From: Streptomyces graminofaciens
GTDB lineage: Bacteria > Actinomycetota > Actinomycetes > Streptomycetales > Streptomycetaceae
Length of the DNA stretch: 64,000 bases
NCBI RefSeq assembly: GCF_030294945.1
Contig: NZ_AP018448.1
Span: 7,594,001-7,658,000, forward strand
Direction: 5' to 3'
The first letter of the stretch is position 1. The number at the start of each line of letters is the position of its first letter. The translations under genes and the position numbers were made by a program. Below are positions 33,839 to 41,776 of the stretch, one piece after another. The notes under the pieces are model-generated. The model had not been told where the DNA came from. It was given only the letters and a program-made list of their open reading frames with translations, and searched no databases.

Positions 33839-35014
33839 GTGAGTACGACCAGCACGGTGGACCGCGCCTTCGAGGCCGCGCTGTACGCCGACACCGACGC
33901 GGCCCTCGACACGGGCGCCTCGCTGCTCGCCGCCGACCCGGCGGCGGACGCCGAGGTCGACCGGCGCGGGCGGGAGTTCGTCGCGTCGGCCTGGCGGCGC
34001 GGCTGGCAGCCCGCCGACGTCATACGGATCGTGCGCCGCGAGCTGGACGACGTCCATCTACGACTGACAGCGCGACTGGTCCTCGACGAGAGCGCGACGG
34101 GAAGCGGGCAACGACCGACGCCCCGCTGGTCCGCCCAGCTGGACGACCTCAAGGCCCTCGCCGAGTCACCCCCGCGCACCGACCGCTTCTCGTACGCCAC
34201 AGCCGTGCTGGAGCTGTACCGGCTGCTCCTGAGCCTGCCCACGCTCGAACCCCTGGACCGGCAGCCGAGCACCAGCGTCCCGCGCCACCCCGAGTCCCGC
34301 ATGCTCGCCCGGATCAGGGCCCTGCTGGCCAAGGCCGAGGCCACCGGGTTCCCGGAGGAGGCGGAGGCGCTCAGCGCGAAGGCGCAGGAGCTGATGGCCC
34401 GGCACAGCATCGACGAGGCGCTGGTCGCGGCCCGCGCACACGCGAAGGACGCGCCCGGCGCCTGCCGGATAGGCGTCGACCCGCCGTACGAGACGGCCAA
34501 GGCGGTCCTCCTCGACGCGGTCGCCCGGGCGAACCGCTGCGAGGCGGTGTGGAACGAGGCCCTCGGATTCTCCACGGTCGTCGGTTTCGAGGCCGACCTG
34601 GAGGCGGTCGAGCTGCTCCACACCTCACTCCTCGTGCAGGCCACGACCGCCATGACCAAGGCGGAGGCGGCCCAGCGCAAGGGCGGACGCAAGCGGACGA
34701 AGAGCTTCCGTCAGTCTTTCCTCGCCGCGTACGCCCACCGCATAGGCGACCGGCTGGCGGCGGTCGCCGAGGCCCAGATCTCGGAGACCCGGGCGGAGCA
34801 CGCCGAAGGCGGAACGGCCGCGGGCGCGTCCGTGGACGAACTGCTGCCCGTCCTGGCCGCGCGTGACGTGGCCGTCCGAGAGCAGGTCACCCGCATGTTC
34901 CCGGACACGGTCACCACCCGAGTACGAGGCGTCAACGACGCGGCCGGCTGGCAACAGGGCGCCGAGGCGGCGGACCGGGCCCAGGTCGGGGCCAGGCCGC
35001 GGCTGCCGTCATGA
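33839..35014 (+). CDS. DUF2786 domain protein
   Basis: A 391-residue cytosolic protein. The DUF2786 signature is RMLARIRALLAKAEATGFPE, then EAEALSAKAQELMARHSID. The C-terminal half has the metal- or nucleic-acid-binding-like segment common to the family (RKRTKSFRQSFLAAYAHRIG). The function is unknown; family members occur in phage and actinobacteria and have been linked with DNA transactions only by context. GTG at 33839 (STTSTVDRAF); an upstream in-frame TTG at 33809 is less likely. Confidence 0.8.
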   Translation: MSTTSTVDRAFEAALYADTDAALDTGASLLAADPAADAEVDRRGREFVASAWRRGWQPADVIRIVRRELDDVHLRLTARLVLDESATGSGQRPTPRWSAQLDDLKALAESPPRTDRFSYATAVLELYRLLLSLPTLEPLDRQPSTSVPRHPESRMLARIRALLAKAEATGFPEEAEALSAKAQELMARHSIDEALVAARAHAKDAPGACRIGVDPPYETAKAVLLDAVARANRCEAVWNEALGFSTVVGFEADLEAVELLHTSLLVQATTAMTKAEAAQRKGGRKRTKSFRQSFLAAYAHRIGDRLAAVAEAQISETRAEHAEGGTAAGASVDELLPVLAARDVAVREQVTRMFPDTVTTRVRGVNDAAGWQQGAEAADRAQVGARPRLPS

Positions 35015-35046
35015 GTTCTCTCTCGACTGCGGGCAGTCGTGCCGCT

Positions 35047-35122
35047 GGGGCGGCTGCCGGCTACCCGGCGGCGGGGCTGGCCCGCCAGCCCCAGCCCCGG
35101 CCGCCCGGTAGCCGCCGAGCGC
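35047..35122. terminator. Large imperfect hairpin between convergent genes
   Basis: GGCTACC-CGGCGGCGGGGCTGG on the left pairs with CCAGCCCCGGCCGCC-GGTAGCC on the right, with small bulges, around a CCCGCCAG loop. It lies between the stops of the DUF2786 gene and the lipoprotein gene and would serve both. Confidence 0.65.
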
Positions 35123-35139
35123 CTCAGTCCCCCGAACGG

Positions 35140-35700
35140 TCAGTCCCCCACGGGCAAGAACGGTCCCACCGTCGCGCTGATCCGATCCACTGACTTCAGC
35201 TCGACCTCGGCGTCAGGCCACTTGTAGGTCTTGGTCTCGCTGTCGTCGGGCAGCTTGAACACCACTTCCTCCAGCTCGGCGCTCTTCGCCGAGTCACCCG
35301 CCACCCCCCGCACATACGAGATCGTGAAGCTCGCCGACTGCCCCTTCGCCAGGGTCAGTTCCGCCGCCTGCGCACCCTCCTGGGACTTGAGCCCCCAGGA
35401 GTCACCACCCCCGGAGAGGTGCACGGCGGCAAAGCCCTTCAGCGTGCAGGCGGTGCCCTTCTCATTGGTCAGCGTGACCGGGACGGCGCCCTCGTCCCCG
35501 GCGGCCGGGGCGGCGCTGCTGGGACCGAACGCGATGGTGAGTGCGGAGGCCTTGCAGGCGGTGCCGGTGTCCTTCTTCTCGCTCGCGGGGGTGTCGTTCC
35601 CGCTGCCGCTTCCGCCGTCACCCCCACTGTCACTGCTGCAGGCGGTCAGGGCGAGGGCCGCCAGCAGGATGGAGGCGGCGGCGATCGGAGCGGTGCGCAT
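35140..35700 (-). CDS. DUF4232-type lipoprotein
   Basis: A 186-residue lipoprotein. Signal and lipobox are ILLAALALTACSSDSG. A Ser/Gly linker is followed by a beta-sandwich with TGTACKASALTIAFGPSSAA and VPVTLTNEKGTACTLKGF, the DUF4232 pattern with a conserved cysteine pair. No function is known; the domain is common among secreted Streptomyces proteins. ATG at 35700. Confidence 0.82.
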   Translation of the reverse strand: MRTAPIAAASILLAALALTACSSDSGGDGGSGSGNDTPASEKKDTGTACKASALTIAFGPSSAAPAAGDEGAVPVTLTNEKGTACTLKGFAAVHLSGGGDSWGLKSQEGAQAAELTLAKGQSASFTISYVRGVAGDSAKSAELEEVVFKLPDDSETKTYKWPDAEVELKSVDRISATVGPFLPVGD

Positions 35701-35754
35701 GAGGTTCCCGGAGGTCGTGGCTGGTCCGGCTGCTGTGCCGGTGATGTCGCGTGA

Positions 35755-35789
35755 ACGGGCCGCGGAACCCCCGAGGTTCCGCGGCCCGT
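35755..35789. terminator. Strong stem-loop terminator
   Basis: A 15-bp perfect stem (ACGGGCCGCGGAACC with GGTTCCGCGGCCCGT) around a 5-base loop. It lies downstream of the lipoprotein gene ending at 35852 and upstream of the DUF4232 gene, both on the minus strand. Confidence 0.85.
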
Positions 35790-35851
35790 CAGATTGTCCT
35801 GCTCGAAAAGTCGTGCTCAGAACGCTCAGACGCTCAGAACACGGCGTCGGC

Positions 35852-36358
35852 CTATCCGAGCCCCGCCGTCGGCAGGCCCGTAGGGAAGCCCGACGGCGTG
35901 CCGCCGCCCTCGGCCTTCTGGAACGTCTCCTCGCCGACACCGCCCTCCCACGTCACCGTGAGCGACTTGGAGCTGACGGAGTCGACCATGCCCGAGGTGC
36001 GGTCGTCGCTGCCGTCGGTGCACGTGAGCTCGATCATCTGCATGTTCGCCGAGTCGGAGACCTTGCCGCTGCACACCGACGTACCCGCGAAGACGGCGGC
36101 CTTCTTGCCGTCGACGAACAGCAGGATCGGCTTGCCGTCGGTCGTGGCCAGCCAGTTGCCCTCCAGCTTGGTCTTGGCGCCGGAGGAGCCGCCGTCGTCG
36201 CCGGACGCGCTGTCGCTCGCCGTCGGGGTGGCCGACGACTCCTTGGTCCCGGAGCCGTCGCCGTCACTGCTGCACCCGGTCAGCACGAGCGCGGCCGCCA
36301 GCCCGGCCGCCGCGGCCCTTGCTTTCATCACCGAAGTCACCGAAGTCACCGTAGTCAC
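35852..36358 (-). CDS. Small lipoprotein of unknown function
   Basis: Up to 168 residues. The lipobox is AAALVLTGCSSDGD, followed by a Ser/Asp/Gly linker and a ~100-residue beta-rich domain (GNWLATTDGKPILLFVDGKK, SGKVSDSANMQMIELTC) with two cysteines that could pair. I do not recognise the family. GTG at 36358 has GGGAG seven bases upstream; an ATG at 36328 (MKARAA) would give a more usual signal peptide. The extra N-terminal residues come from a tandem GGTGACTTC repeat. Confidence 0.75.
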   Translation of the reverse strand: MTTVTSVTSVMKARAAAAGLAAALVLTGCSSDGDGSGTKESSATPTASDSASGDDGGSSGAKTKLEGNWLATTDGKPILLFVDGKKAAVFAGTSVCSGKVSDSANMQMIELTCTDGSDDRTSGMVDSVSSKSLTVTWEGGVGEETFQKAEGGGTPSGFPTGLPTAGLG

Positions 36359-36465
36359 TGGAGGTCTCCCATGGGCGTGGCCAGTTCCGGTCGCCGCGGC
36401 GACATCGGCAAGCTACCAGCAGTGGCCGTGCGGGACATGGCCGGGAACCATGAGGACTCCATGAG

Positions 36466-36771
36466 CTACCAGGAGGACTTGCGCACCCCCGGCAGGAACC
36501 CCGCGTGCGCCTGTTCCCGCAGGCTCACCCGGGAGAGCCCGAACGCCCGGAAGTAGCCGCGAGGGCGACCGTCCACCTGGTCCCGGTTGCGTACGCGGGT
36601 GGCGCTGGCGTCGCGCGGCTGGCGGCGCAACTCCCGCTGCGCGGCCAGCCGCTCCGCCTCCGTCGAGGACGGCCGCCGGACGATCTCCTTCAGCTCGGCC
36701 CGCCGCGCGGCGTACCGGGCGACGATCTCCTGCCGCCTGTCGTTCTTCGCGATCTTGCTCTTCTTCGCCAT
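36466..36771 (-). CDS. rpsN: 30S ribosomal protein S14, zinc-free paralog
   Basis: A 101-residue long-form S14 ([55 protein letters not shown]). There is no cysteine, so it lacks the zinc site of the constitutive S14 and can replace it in zinc-starved cells. Its ATG overlaps the stop of the L28 gene by one base (TGATG). Transcribed with L28 from the divergent region holding a Zur-box-like palindrome. Confidence 0.95.
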   Translation of the reverse strand: MAKKSKIAKNDRRQEIVARYAARRAELKEIVRRPSSTEAERLAAQRELRRQPRDASATRVRNRDQVDGRPRGYFRAFGLSRVSLREQAHAGFLPGVRKSSW

Positions 36772-37007
36772 CAGACCCGCACCCCCCGCGCGCGGATCCG
36801 CGCCACGGCGGCCTCGACGCCGATGACGTCGACGGTCTTGATCCCCTTGGTGCTCAGCCGCAGGCGTACATGCCGGTTCTCGCTCGGCAGCCAGTAGCGC
36901 TTGGACTGGATGTTGGGGTCGAAACGGCGTGACGTACGCCGGTGGGAGTGCGAGATGCGGTTGCCGAAGCCGGGCTGGGCGCCGGTCAGCATGCAGTGGG
37001 CGGACAA
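36771..37007 (-). CDS. rpmB: 50S ribosomal protein L28, zinc-independent paralog
   Basis: A 78-residue L28 ([54 protein letters not shown]). Only one cysteine remains (residue 5), so the CxxC pairs of the zinc-binding form are missing. The start is TTG at 37007 (MSAHCMLTG), chosen because it gives the exact family length. Divergent from the L33 gene across the Zur-like site. Confidence 0.95.
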   Translation of the reverse strand: MSAHCMLTGAQPGFGNRISHSHRRTSRRFDPNIQSKRYWLPSENRHVRLRLSTKGIKTVDVIGVEAAVARIRARGVRV

Positions 37008-37035
37008 GGGTGATGCACCTCTCTCGATCCAGTGA

Positions 37036-37056
37036 TGCAAATGGAAGTCATTTTCA
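37036..37056. promoter_or_regulatory. Zur-box-like palindrome
   Basis: TGCAAATGG-aag-TCATTTTCA: 9-bp arms with two mismatches around 3 bases. The TGNAAATG/CATTTNCA half-sites resemble actinobacterial Zur operators, and the site sits between the divergent arms of a zinc-free ribosomal protein cluster, a known Zur target. The spacing is longer than the compact 7-1-7 form I know, so the exact protein contact is uncertain. Confidence 0.7.
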
Positions 37057-37069
37057 GTAAGGTACCAGC

Positions 37070-37234
37070 ATGGCACGCAACGAACTCCGTCCGGTCGTCA
37101 AGCTGAGGTCCACGGCCGGCACCGGCTACACCTACGTCACCCGCAAGAACCGCCGGAACGACCCGGACCGGCTGACGCTGCGCAAGTTCGACCCGAAGGC
37201 CGGCCGGCACGTTGACTTCCGAGAGGAGCGCTGA
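37070..37234 (+). CDS. rpmG: 50S ribosomal protein L33, zinc-free paralog
   Basis: A 54-residue L33 ([40 protein letters not shown]). No cysteine is present, unlike the CxxC zinc form. ATG at 37070 follows the Zur-like palindrome by 13 bases; AAGG lies nine bases upstream. The L31 gene follows after five bases. Confidence 0.95.
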   Translation: MARNELRPVVKLRSTAGTGYTYVTRKNRRNDPDRLTLRKFDPKAGRHVDFREER

Positions 37235-37239
37235 CCGAG

Positions 37240-37491
37240 ATGAAGAAGGACATCCACCCGTCGTACGGTCCCGTCGTCTTCCGCGACCGCGCCGCGAACC
37301 ACACCTTCCTCACCCGCTCGACCATGACGAGCGAGAAGACGATCGAGTGGGAGGACGGCAACACCTACCCGGTGGTCGACGTCGAGATCTCGAACGTCAG
37401 CCATCCCTTCTACACGGGCACCGCGCGCGTGCTGGACACGGCGGGGCGCGTGGAGAAGTTCGAGAAGCGGTACGGGAAGAAGCGGGGCTGA
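37240..37491 (+). CDS. rpmE2: 50S ribosomal protein L31 type B
   Basis: An 83-residue type B L31 ([52 protein letters not shown]). The cysteine before HPFYTG in the zinc form is serine here, so no zinc is needed. GAGAGGAG lies upstream, inside the end of the L33 gene. Confidence 0.96.
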   Translation: MKKDIHPSYGPVVFRDRAANHTFLTRSTMTSEKTIEWEDGNTYPVVDVEISNVSHPFYTGTARVLDTAGRVEKFEKRYGKKRG

Positions 37492-37496
37492 CCGAC

Positions 37497-38819
37497 GTGA
37501 CCCAGCTGTCTGTCGCGATCGTCGGCGGGCTGCACGCCGACGCCCGGCGGGCCGCCGTCGAGGCGCTGCTCGCCGGGGTCCCGGGCAGCGTCGCGCTGCA
37601 CCACGACCTCTCCACGGCCACCGACGGCAAGGTCCTGCGGACCGTACGGGACGCGGCGGGCCTCGTCTCCACCGGCGAGGCCCCGCTCGTCAACGACTGT
37701 GCGTGCTGCGCGCTCCGCGAGGACCTGGTCCCCGAGCTGGAGCGCCTCGCCGACGCGGGCCTCACCCGCCTCGCCGTGGTCGAGCTGTGGGACTCGGTGG
37801 AGCCCAAGGCGATGGCCGAGGTGGTCGCGGCGAGCGGCCTGCGCCTCACCTCGGTCATCACGGCCGTCGACCCCGCCCTCCTCCTGCCCTACCTCGGCAA
37901 CGGCGACGACCTGGCCGAACGCGGCCTGGCGGCCGCCGCCACGGACCAACGCACGGTCGCCGACACCTTCGCCCGCCAGTTGGAGTACGCCCCCGTCCTC
38001 GCCGTCCTCGACTCGGAGGACGCGGACGACGAGGACAGGGCACTACTTGCCCAGCTGCACCCGACGGCGCACAGGGTGCCCATCGACAGCGGTGACCCTA
38101 CGAGTCCGGCGGGCGGCGGGGGCCTGTGGGCGGACTGGTTCTCGGCGCGTGTTCCGGAAGAGGACGCGGCCAACGCCCCTGAAAGGGGCGCGGGGGTGAA
38201 CCAAAACGCGGCTCCGTCGCGGGGTGCGACCAGCCGCGACGCACCGGCACCCGAAGACGCGCGACAACCCCCGCGGCGCTCCCCGGCCCTGCTCGCGGCA
38301 GCGCTCGCCGGCTTCGACGTGGAGGCCGCCGCCGCAGCCCAACACCCGGCCTGCGCCCTCCTCCCCACCGACGCGGACGAGTGCGGCGTCACCACCCTCG
38401 TCTGGCACCGCCGCCGCCCCTTCCACCCCGAGCGCCTGTACGCCGCCCTGGAGGACCTGTGCTGCGCGGCCGCCCGCAGCCGGGGCCGGTTCTGGCTCGC
38501 CGAGCGGCCGGACACCCTGCTGCACTGGGACGCGGCGGGCGGCGCCCTGTGCGTCGAGACGGTCGGGCCCTGGCTGGCCTCGCTCCCGGACGCGGCCTGG
38601 GACATGGTCCCGCCGGTACGCCGAGCCGCCGCCGCGCTCGACTGGCACCCGGAGCACGGCGACCGCTGCCAGCACCTGGTCTTCACCTCACCGGGCCTGG
38701 ACCGCGACGGCCTCGAACAGCTCCTGGAGTCCTGCCTGCTCACCGACGCCGAGTACGCCGCCGGACGCGACGCCTGGTCACGGCTGCCGCGTCCCTTCGA
38801 CACCTTCCTGGAGGTCTGA
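37497..38819 (+). CDS. CobW/COG0523-family protein with degenerate P-loop
   Basis: A 440-residue protein of the G3E metal-chaperone family. The metal motif CxCC is kept ([12 protein letters not shown], residues 68-71), as is the C-terminal CobW domain ([40 protein letters not shown]). The GTPase signatures are not: the expected GxxGxGK[ST] loop reads [20 protein letters not shown], and no NKxD is seen where [15 protein letters not shown] stands. It may therefore handle zinc without GTP hydrolysis. Residues ~229-256, between the domains, derive from a dispersed repeat. GTG at 37497, six bases after L31. Confidence 0.88.
   Translation: MTQLSVAIVGGLHADARRAAVEALLAGVPGSVALHHDLSTATDGKVLRTVRDAAGLVSTGEAPLVNDCACCALREDLVPELERLADAGLTRLAVVELWDSVEPKAMAEVVAASGLRLTSVITAVDPALLLPYLGNGDDLAERGLAAAATDQRTVADTFARQLEYAPVLAVLDSEDADDEDRALLAQLHPTAHRVPIDSGDPTSPAGGGGLWADWFSARVPEEDAANAPERGAGVNQNAAPSRGATSRDAPAPEDARQPPRRSPALLAAALAGFDVEAAAAAQHPACALLPTDADECGVTTLVWHRRRPFHPERLYAALEDLCCAAARSRGRFWLAERPDTLLHWDAAGGALCVETVGPWLASLPDAAWDMVPPVRRAAAALDWHPEHGDRCQHLVFTSPGLDRDGLEQLLESCLLTDAEYAAGRDAWSRLPRPFDTFLEV
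38181..38262 (+). repeat. Dispersed GC-rich repeat inside the CobW-family gene
   Basis: AAGGGGCGCGGGGG, CGCGGCTCCGTCGCGGGG and TGCGACCAGCCGCGACGCAC are the successive blocks of the repeat family also present at 25822. It is in frame, adds about 28 residues and splits the G-domain-like part from the CobW C-terminal domain. Confidence 0.6.
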
Positions 38820-38824
38820 ACCCC

Positions 38825-39058
38825 ATGGCCCGCAAGCCCGAGCGCAAGCCCGCCAAGCCCCGCCCCAACCCCCTCGACCAGGCCGGGATCACATACGTCG
38901 ACTACAAGGACACCGACCTGCTGCGGAAGTTCATCTCCGACCGAGGCAAGATCCGCAGCCGCCGGGTGACCCGGGTGACGGCCCAGCAGCAGCGCCAACT
39001 CGCCCGCGCCGTCAAGAACGCCAGGGAGATGGCCCTCCTGCCGTATTCCTCCCGATAG
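38825..39058 (+). CDS. rpsR2: 30S ribosomal protein S18, zinc-free paralog
   Basis: A 77-residue S18 ([52 protein letters not shown]). The cysteines of the zinc form are absent. ATG at 38825, five bases after the CobW-family stop, so it is the last gene of the zinc-starvation operon. Confidence 0.96.
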   Translation: MARKPERKPAKPRPNPLDQAGITYVDYKDTDLLRKFISDRGKIRSRRVTRVTAQQQRQLARAVKNAREMALLPYSSR

Positions 39059-39498
39059 CCCCACGCTCCACCCTCACCCCCCACACCGGCCCCGGGAAGG
39101 ATCCCCCTCCTCCCCGGGGCCGCCCGCTCCCCGGGGCCGCCCGCTCCCGGGCCCGCCCATTTCCCGCCAACCTCACGGCGGCTTTCGACACCCGTTTCCA
39201 CACCCGTTTCCGCACCCCTTTCCCCGCCCGGTGAACTTCGCGGGCCTGGATCCCGTGCAAGGAGGGGAACGGAAAGGCCCCGGCATACGTCTCTCTTGCG
39301 AGTTCCCCGCGCGTCTCACGCATCTCTCGCGTCGCTTCGTAACCAGAGATGCACACCTCGTGCACGTGCATCTGCTCGTGCATCCGCACGTGCGTCTGCA
39401 CGCGCATCGGCATGTGAACGGAGCTATGATCCGGGAACAGTTGACCATTGCACCAATGGCCGCAACAGCCACTGCACCACCACCCCGGGGAGCGACCT
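39059..39498. other. Intergenic region with 12-bp repeats upstream of the DUF397 gene
   Basis: A 440-base gap with no gene. The first part has short CCCGGGGCCGCCCGCT and CACCCGTTTCC repeats. At 39357-39418 there are four to five imperfect 12-bp units (RCACGTGCATCT and variants), including the palindrome TGCACGTGCA. A -10-like TATGAT lies at 39425-39430. Confidence 0.6.
39359..39375 (+). promoter_or_regulatory. Shared element A upstream of the DUF397 gene
   Basis: CGTGCACGTGCATCTGC is identical, and in the same orientation relative to the gene, to a 17-base element at 40514-40530 upstream of the ATPase gene. It includes the palindrome TGCACGTGCA. It is probably a binding site for a shared regulator. 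Confidence 0.65.
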
Positions 39499-39765
39499 GT
39501 GGACCACGACGTGTTCGGCGTGGACGACGTGTACAACGGCATGGCCGCGACGGAGCTGACCGAGCTTCACGCGGTGGCCTGGCAGAAGAGCCGGCACAGC
39601 AACTCTCAGGGCTCCTGCGTGGAGTTCGCCCGGCTGCCCGGCGGTGATGTGGCGGTGCGGAACTCCCGGTTCCCCGAAGGTCCGGCGCTCGTCTACACCC
39701 GCGCCGAGATCGAGGCCATGCTGCTGGGCATCAAGGACGGCGAGTTCGACCACCTGATCGGCTGA
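39499..39765 (+). CDS. DUF397 protein
   Basis: An 88-residue member of the DUF397 family, small actinomycete proteins that partner XRE-type regulators (AbaA/WhiJ-like trios). The core is WQKSRHSNSQGSCVEFARLP, then GGDVAVRNSRFPEGPALVYT. GTG at 39499 with GGGGAGCG upstream. The ATPase and XRE genes of the trio follow on the right. The family may antagonise the DNA-binding partner; that is general knowledge, not visible here. Confidence 0.9.
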   Translation: MDHDVFGVDDVYNGMAATELTELHAVAWQKSRHSNSQGSCVEFARLPGGDVAVRNSRFPEGPALVYTRAEIEAMLLGIKDGEFDHLIG

Positions 39766-39815
39766 GCCCCCGCAGGGTGCCGGGTACGGACGCGCACCCC
39801 GATGTGACACGCGTA

Positions 39816-39845
39816 GAACCGCGGCCCGGAAAAGGGCCGCGGTTC
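39816..39845. terminator. Bidirectional stem-loop terminator
   Basis: GAACCGCGGCCC and GGGCCGCGGTTC form a perfect 12-bp stem with a GGAAAA loop between the convergent DUF397 and ATPase genes. Confidence 0.85.
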
Positions 39846-39846
39846 C

Positions 39847-40428
39847 TCACCTGCTCAAGACCGAGTCGTTCACGGAGTCGTTCATCGAGCCGCTCGCCGA
39901 GCCGTTCGCCGAGTCGCACGCGACCGGCCCGCCCGCACCCGTGGACAGCCGGAACAGCGCCCAGACCACCTTGCCGCGCAGCGTGCCGGCCAGCGGATGC
40001 CAGCCCCAGCTGTCCGCGAAGGAGTCGACCAGGAACAGGCCGCGGCCCGACTCCGCCGAGAAGTCGTCCGAGTCGCGGGCGACGGGGCTGTCGTGGCTGG
40101 GGTCGCGCACCGCGCAGACCAGCCGCTCGGTCCAGCGCATCAAGTGCAGCCGTACCGGGGGGTCCTGGGCGGATGTCTGTCCGGCCGTCGGGGCCAGGCC
40201 GTGCCGCAGGGCGTTGGTGACGAGTTCCGAGACCACCAGACAGACGTCGTCGAAGCGGTCGCCCACCTGCCACGATTCGAGCGTGCCCCGGGTGAACTGC
40301 CGTGCCTCGCGCACCGCTTCGTAGCGGGGCGGCAGCGCGCAGGACGCGGCGTTGGACACGGCCGCGGGATCAAGTGGCGGAAGTCCCTGCCGTAAGGGTT
40401 CGAGCATGGTCGATCCAATCGTCCCCAT
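39847..40428 (-). CDS. ATP-binding protein, HATPase/anti-sigma (RsbW-like) type
   Basis: A 193-residue GHKL-fold protein. The N box is VCLVVSELVTNALRHG; the G boxes are AVRDPSHDSPV and ESGRGLFLVDSFADSWGW. Such proteins in Streptomyces act as anti-sigma kinases or as members of DUF397/XRE trios. The last ~20 residues (SANGSASGSMNDSVNDSV) come from a repeated GAGTCGTTC-type DNA motif and look non-conserved. ATG at 40428 has GGGAG eight bases upstream; a GTG at 40437 is an alternative. Confidence 0.87.
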   Translation of the reverse strand: MGTIGSTMLEPLRQGLPPLDPAAVSNAASCALPPRYEAVREARQFTRGTLESWQVGDRFDDVCLVVSELVTNALRHGLAPTAGQTSAQDPPVRLHLMRWTERLVCAVRDPSHDSPVARDSDDFSAESGRGLFLVDSFADSWGWHPLAGTLRGKVVWALFRLSTGAGGPVACDSANGSASGSMNDSVNDSVLSR

Positions 40429-40777
40429 GCGAGGCACTCCCGGGTGTTCGCGGTCGTGGCGATGCGGCGGTGGCGCGGGACCATGGTTTCTGATGCGTAC
40501 AGCAGATGCAAGGGCAGATGCACGTGCACGCGCCCGAAATAGACCTGCCCATGCCGCTTCCTCTTCATTTCTTCTGTCACCTTCTTCCCGCAGACTGAGC
40601 GAAACCTGGCGTCGGGCTGGCGATTTCCTGTGCGTCCCATGTCATCCGTGGTGTATTCGCGCGCCCCATCCGTCTCACCTGTTGAAGACTTTCCATTTCT
40701 GTAACCGGACGAGTGCGGATCGGAGTGATTTAGTGGCAGACTGCGGCCCTTGAAGAAGTTGGGGAGGCTGGACGAAC
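40429..40777. other. Divergent regulatory region between ATPase and XRE genes
   Basis: A 349-base gap with no gene. It holds the shared element at 40514-40530 and a second GCAGATGCA at 40502-40510. The part near 40690-40740 is relatively AT-rich and probably contains the XRE promoter. Confidence 0.5.
40514..40530 (-). promoter_or_regulatory. Shared element B upstream of the ATPase gene
   Basis: Read on the minus strand it is CGTGCACGTGCATCTGC, identical to element A at 39359-39375. Similarity continues further downstream as YTTGCATC/GTGCATC. It lies about 85 bases upstream of the ATPase start. Confidence 0.65.
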
Positions 40778-41641
40778 GTGGGCGCCGGTGAATCGAGCGG
40801 GTCGGTGGTGAGGCGGATGCTGCTGGGCTCGCATCTCAGGCGGCTGCGCGAGGCGCAGGGGATCACGCGGGAGAAGGCCGGATACTCGATCCGCGCCTCC
40901 GAGTCGAAGATCAGCCGGATGGAACTGGGCCGCGTGAGCTTCAAGACACGCGATGTGGAGGACCTGCTGACGCTGTACGGCGTCACCGACGAGGCCGAGC
41001 GCACCTCGCTGCTCTCCCTCGCCAAGGAGGCCAACGTCGCGGGCTGGTGGCACAGCTACTCGGACGTCCTGCCCAGCTGGTTCCCCACCTACGTCGGCCT
41101 CGAAGGCGCGGCGCACCTCATCCGCTCGTACGAAGTCCAGTTCGTGCACGGCCTGTTGCAGACCGAGGCGTACGCCCACGCGGTCGTCTCCCGGGGCATG
41201 GCGGGCGCGAGCCCGGCCGACATCGACAAGCGGGTGGCCCTGCGCATGGAGCGCCAGAAGTACCTGGTCTCCGAGAGCGCCCCCGAGTTCCACTGTGTCC
41301 TCGACGAGGCCGCGCTGCGCCGCCCGTACGGCGACCGGGAAGTGATGCGGGGTCAGTACCAGCATCTGATCGAGATCTCCGAGCGGCCGAACGTCGTGCT
41401 CCAGGTCATGCCGTTCGGCTTCGGCGGGCACTCCGGCGAGAGCGGCGCGTTCACGCTGCTGAGCTTCCCCGAGTCCGACCTCTCGGACGTCGTCTATGTC
41501 GAACAGCTCACCAGCGCCCTGTACTTGGACAAGCAGGAGGACGTCACCCAGTACGAGCGGGCGCTCAAGCAGCTCCAGGACGACAGCCCGTCCCCGGCGG
41601 AGAGCCGCGACCTGCTCAGGGGCCTGCTGCAGCTGTCCTGA
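40778..41641 (+). CDS. XRE-family regulator with DUF5753 domain
   Basis: A 287-residue protein. The HTH is residues ~15-65 (LGSHLRRLREAQGITREKAG, SIRASESKISRMELGRVSF). DUF5753 fills the rest (EVQFVHGLLQTEAYAHAVVS, LDEAALRRPYGD, VVLQVMPFGFGGHSGESGAF). With the adjacent ATPase and DUF397 genes it forms the trio seen in many copies in Streptomyces, linked to development and antibiotic control. GTG at 40778. It is a candidate to bind the shared TGCACGTGCA element. Confidence 0.92.
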   Translation: MGAGESSGSVVRRMLLGSHLRRLREAQGITREKAGYSIRASESKISRMELGRVSFKTRDVEDLLTLYGVTDEAERTSLLSLAKEANVAGWWHSYSDVLPSWFPTYVGLEGAAHLIRSYEVQFVHGLLQTEAYAHAVVSRGMAGASPADIDKRVALRMERQKYLVSESAPEFHCVLDEAALRRPYGDREVMRGQYQHLIEISERPNVVLQVMPFGFGGHSGESGAFTLLSFPESDLSDVVYVEQLTSALYLDKQEDVTQYERALKQLQDDSPSPAESRDLLRGLLQLS

Positions 41642-41738
41642 AGTCCTTCCCGAGAGCCGGGAACCTGTTCCTGGGAGTCTTCACAGAGTCTCCCGAGTAG
41701 CTCTCCAACTCCCTTTTCACAGACGTACGATGACGAGT

Positions 41739-41753
41739 GATCAATCATTGATC
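41739..41753. promoter_or_regulatory. Palindrome GATCAAT-C-ATTGATC upstream of aldehyde dehydrogenase
   Basis: Perfect 7-1-7 palindrome 23 bases before the ATG at 41777. A second dyad (TCAATCA at 41741-41747 and TGATTGA at 41763-41769) overlaps it. This looks like a repressor operator (for example MarR, GntR or TetR type). No such gene is adjacent. Confidence 0.6.
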
Positions 41754-41776
41754 GATGCCGACTGATTGAGGATCAC

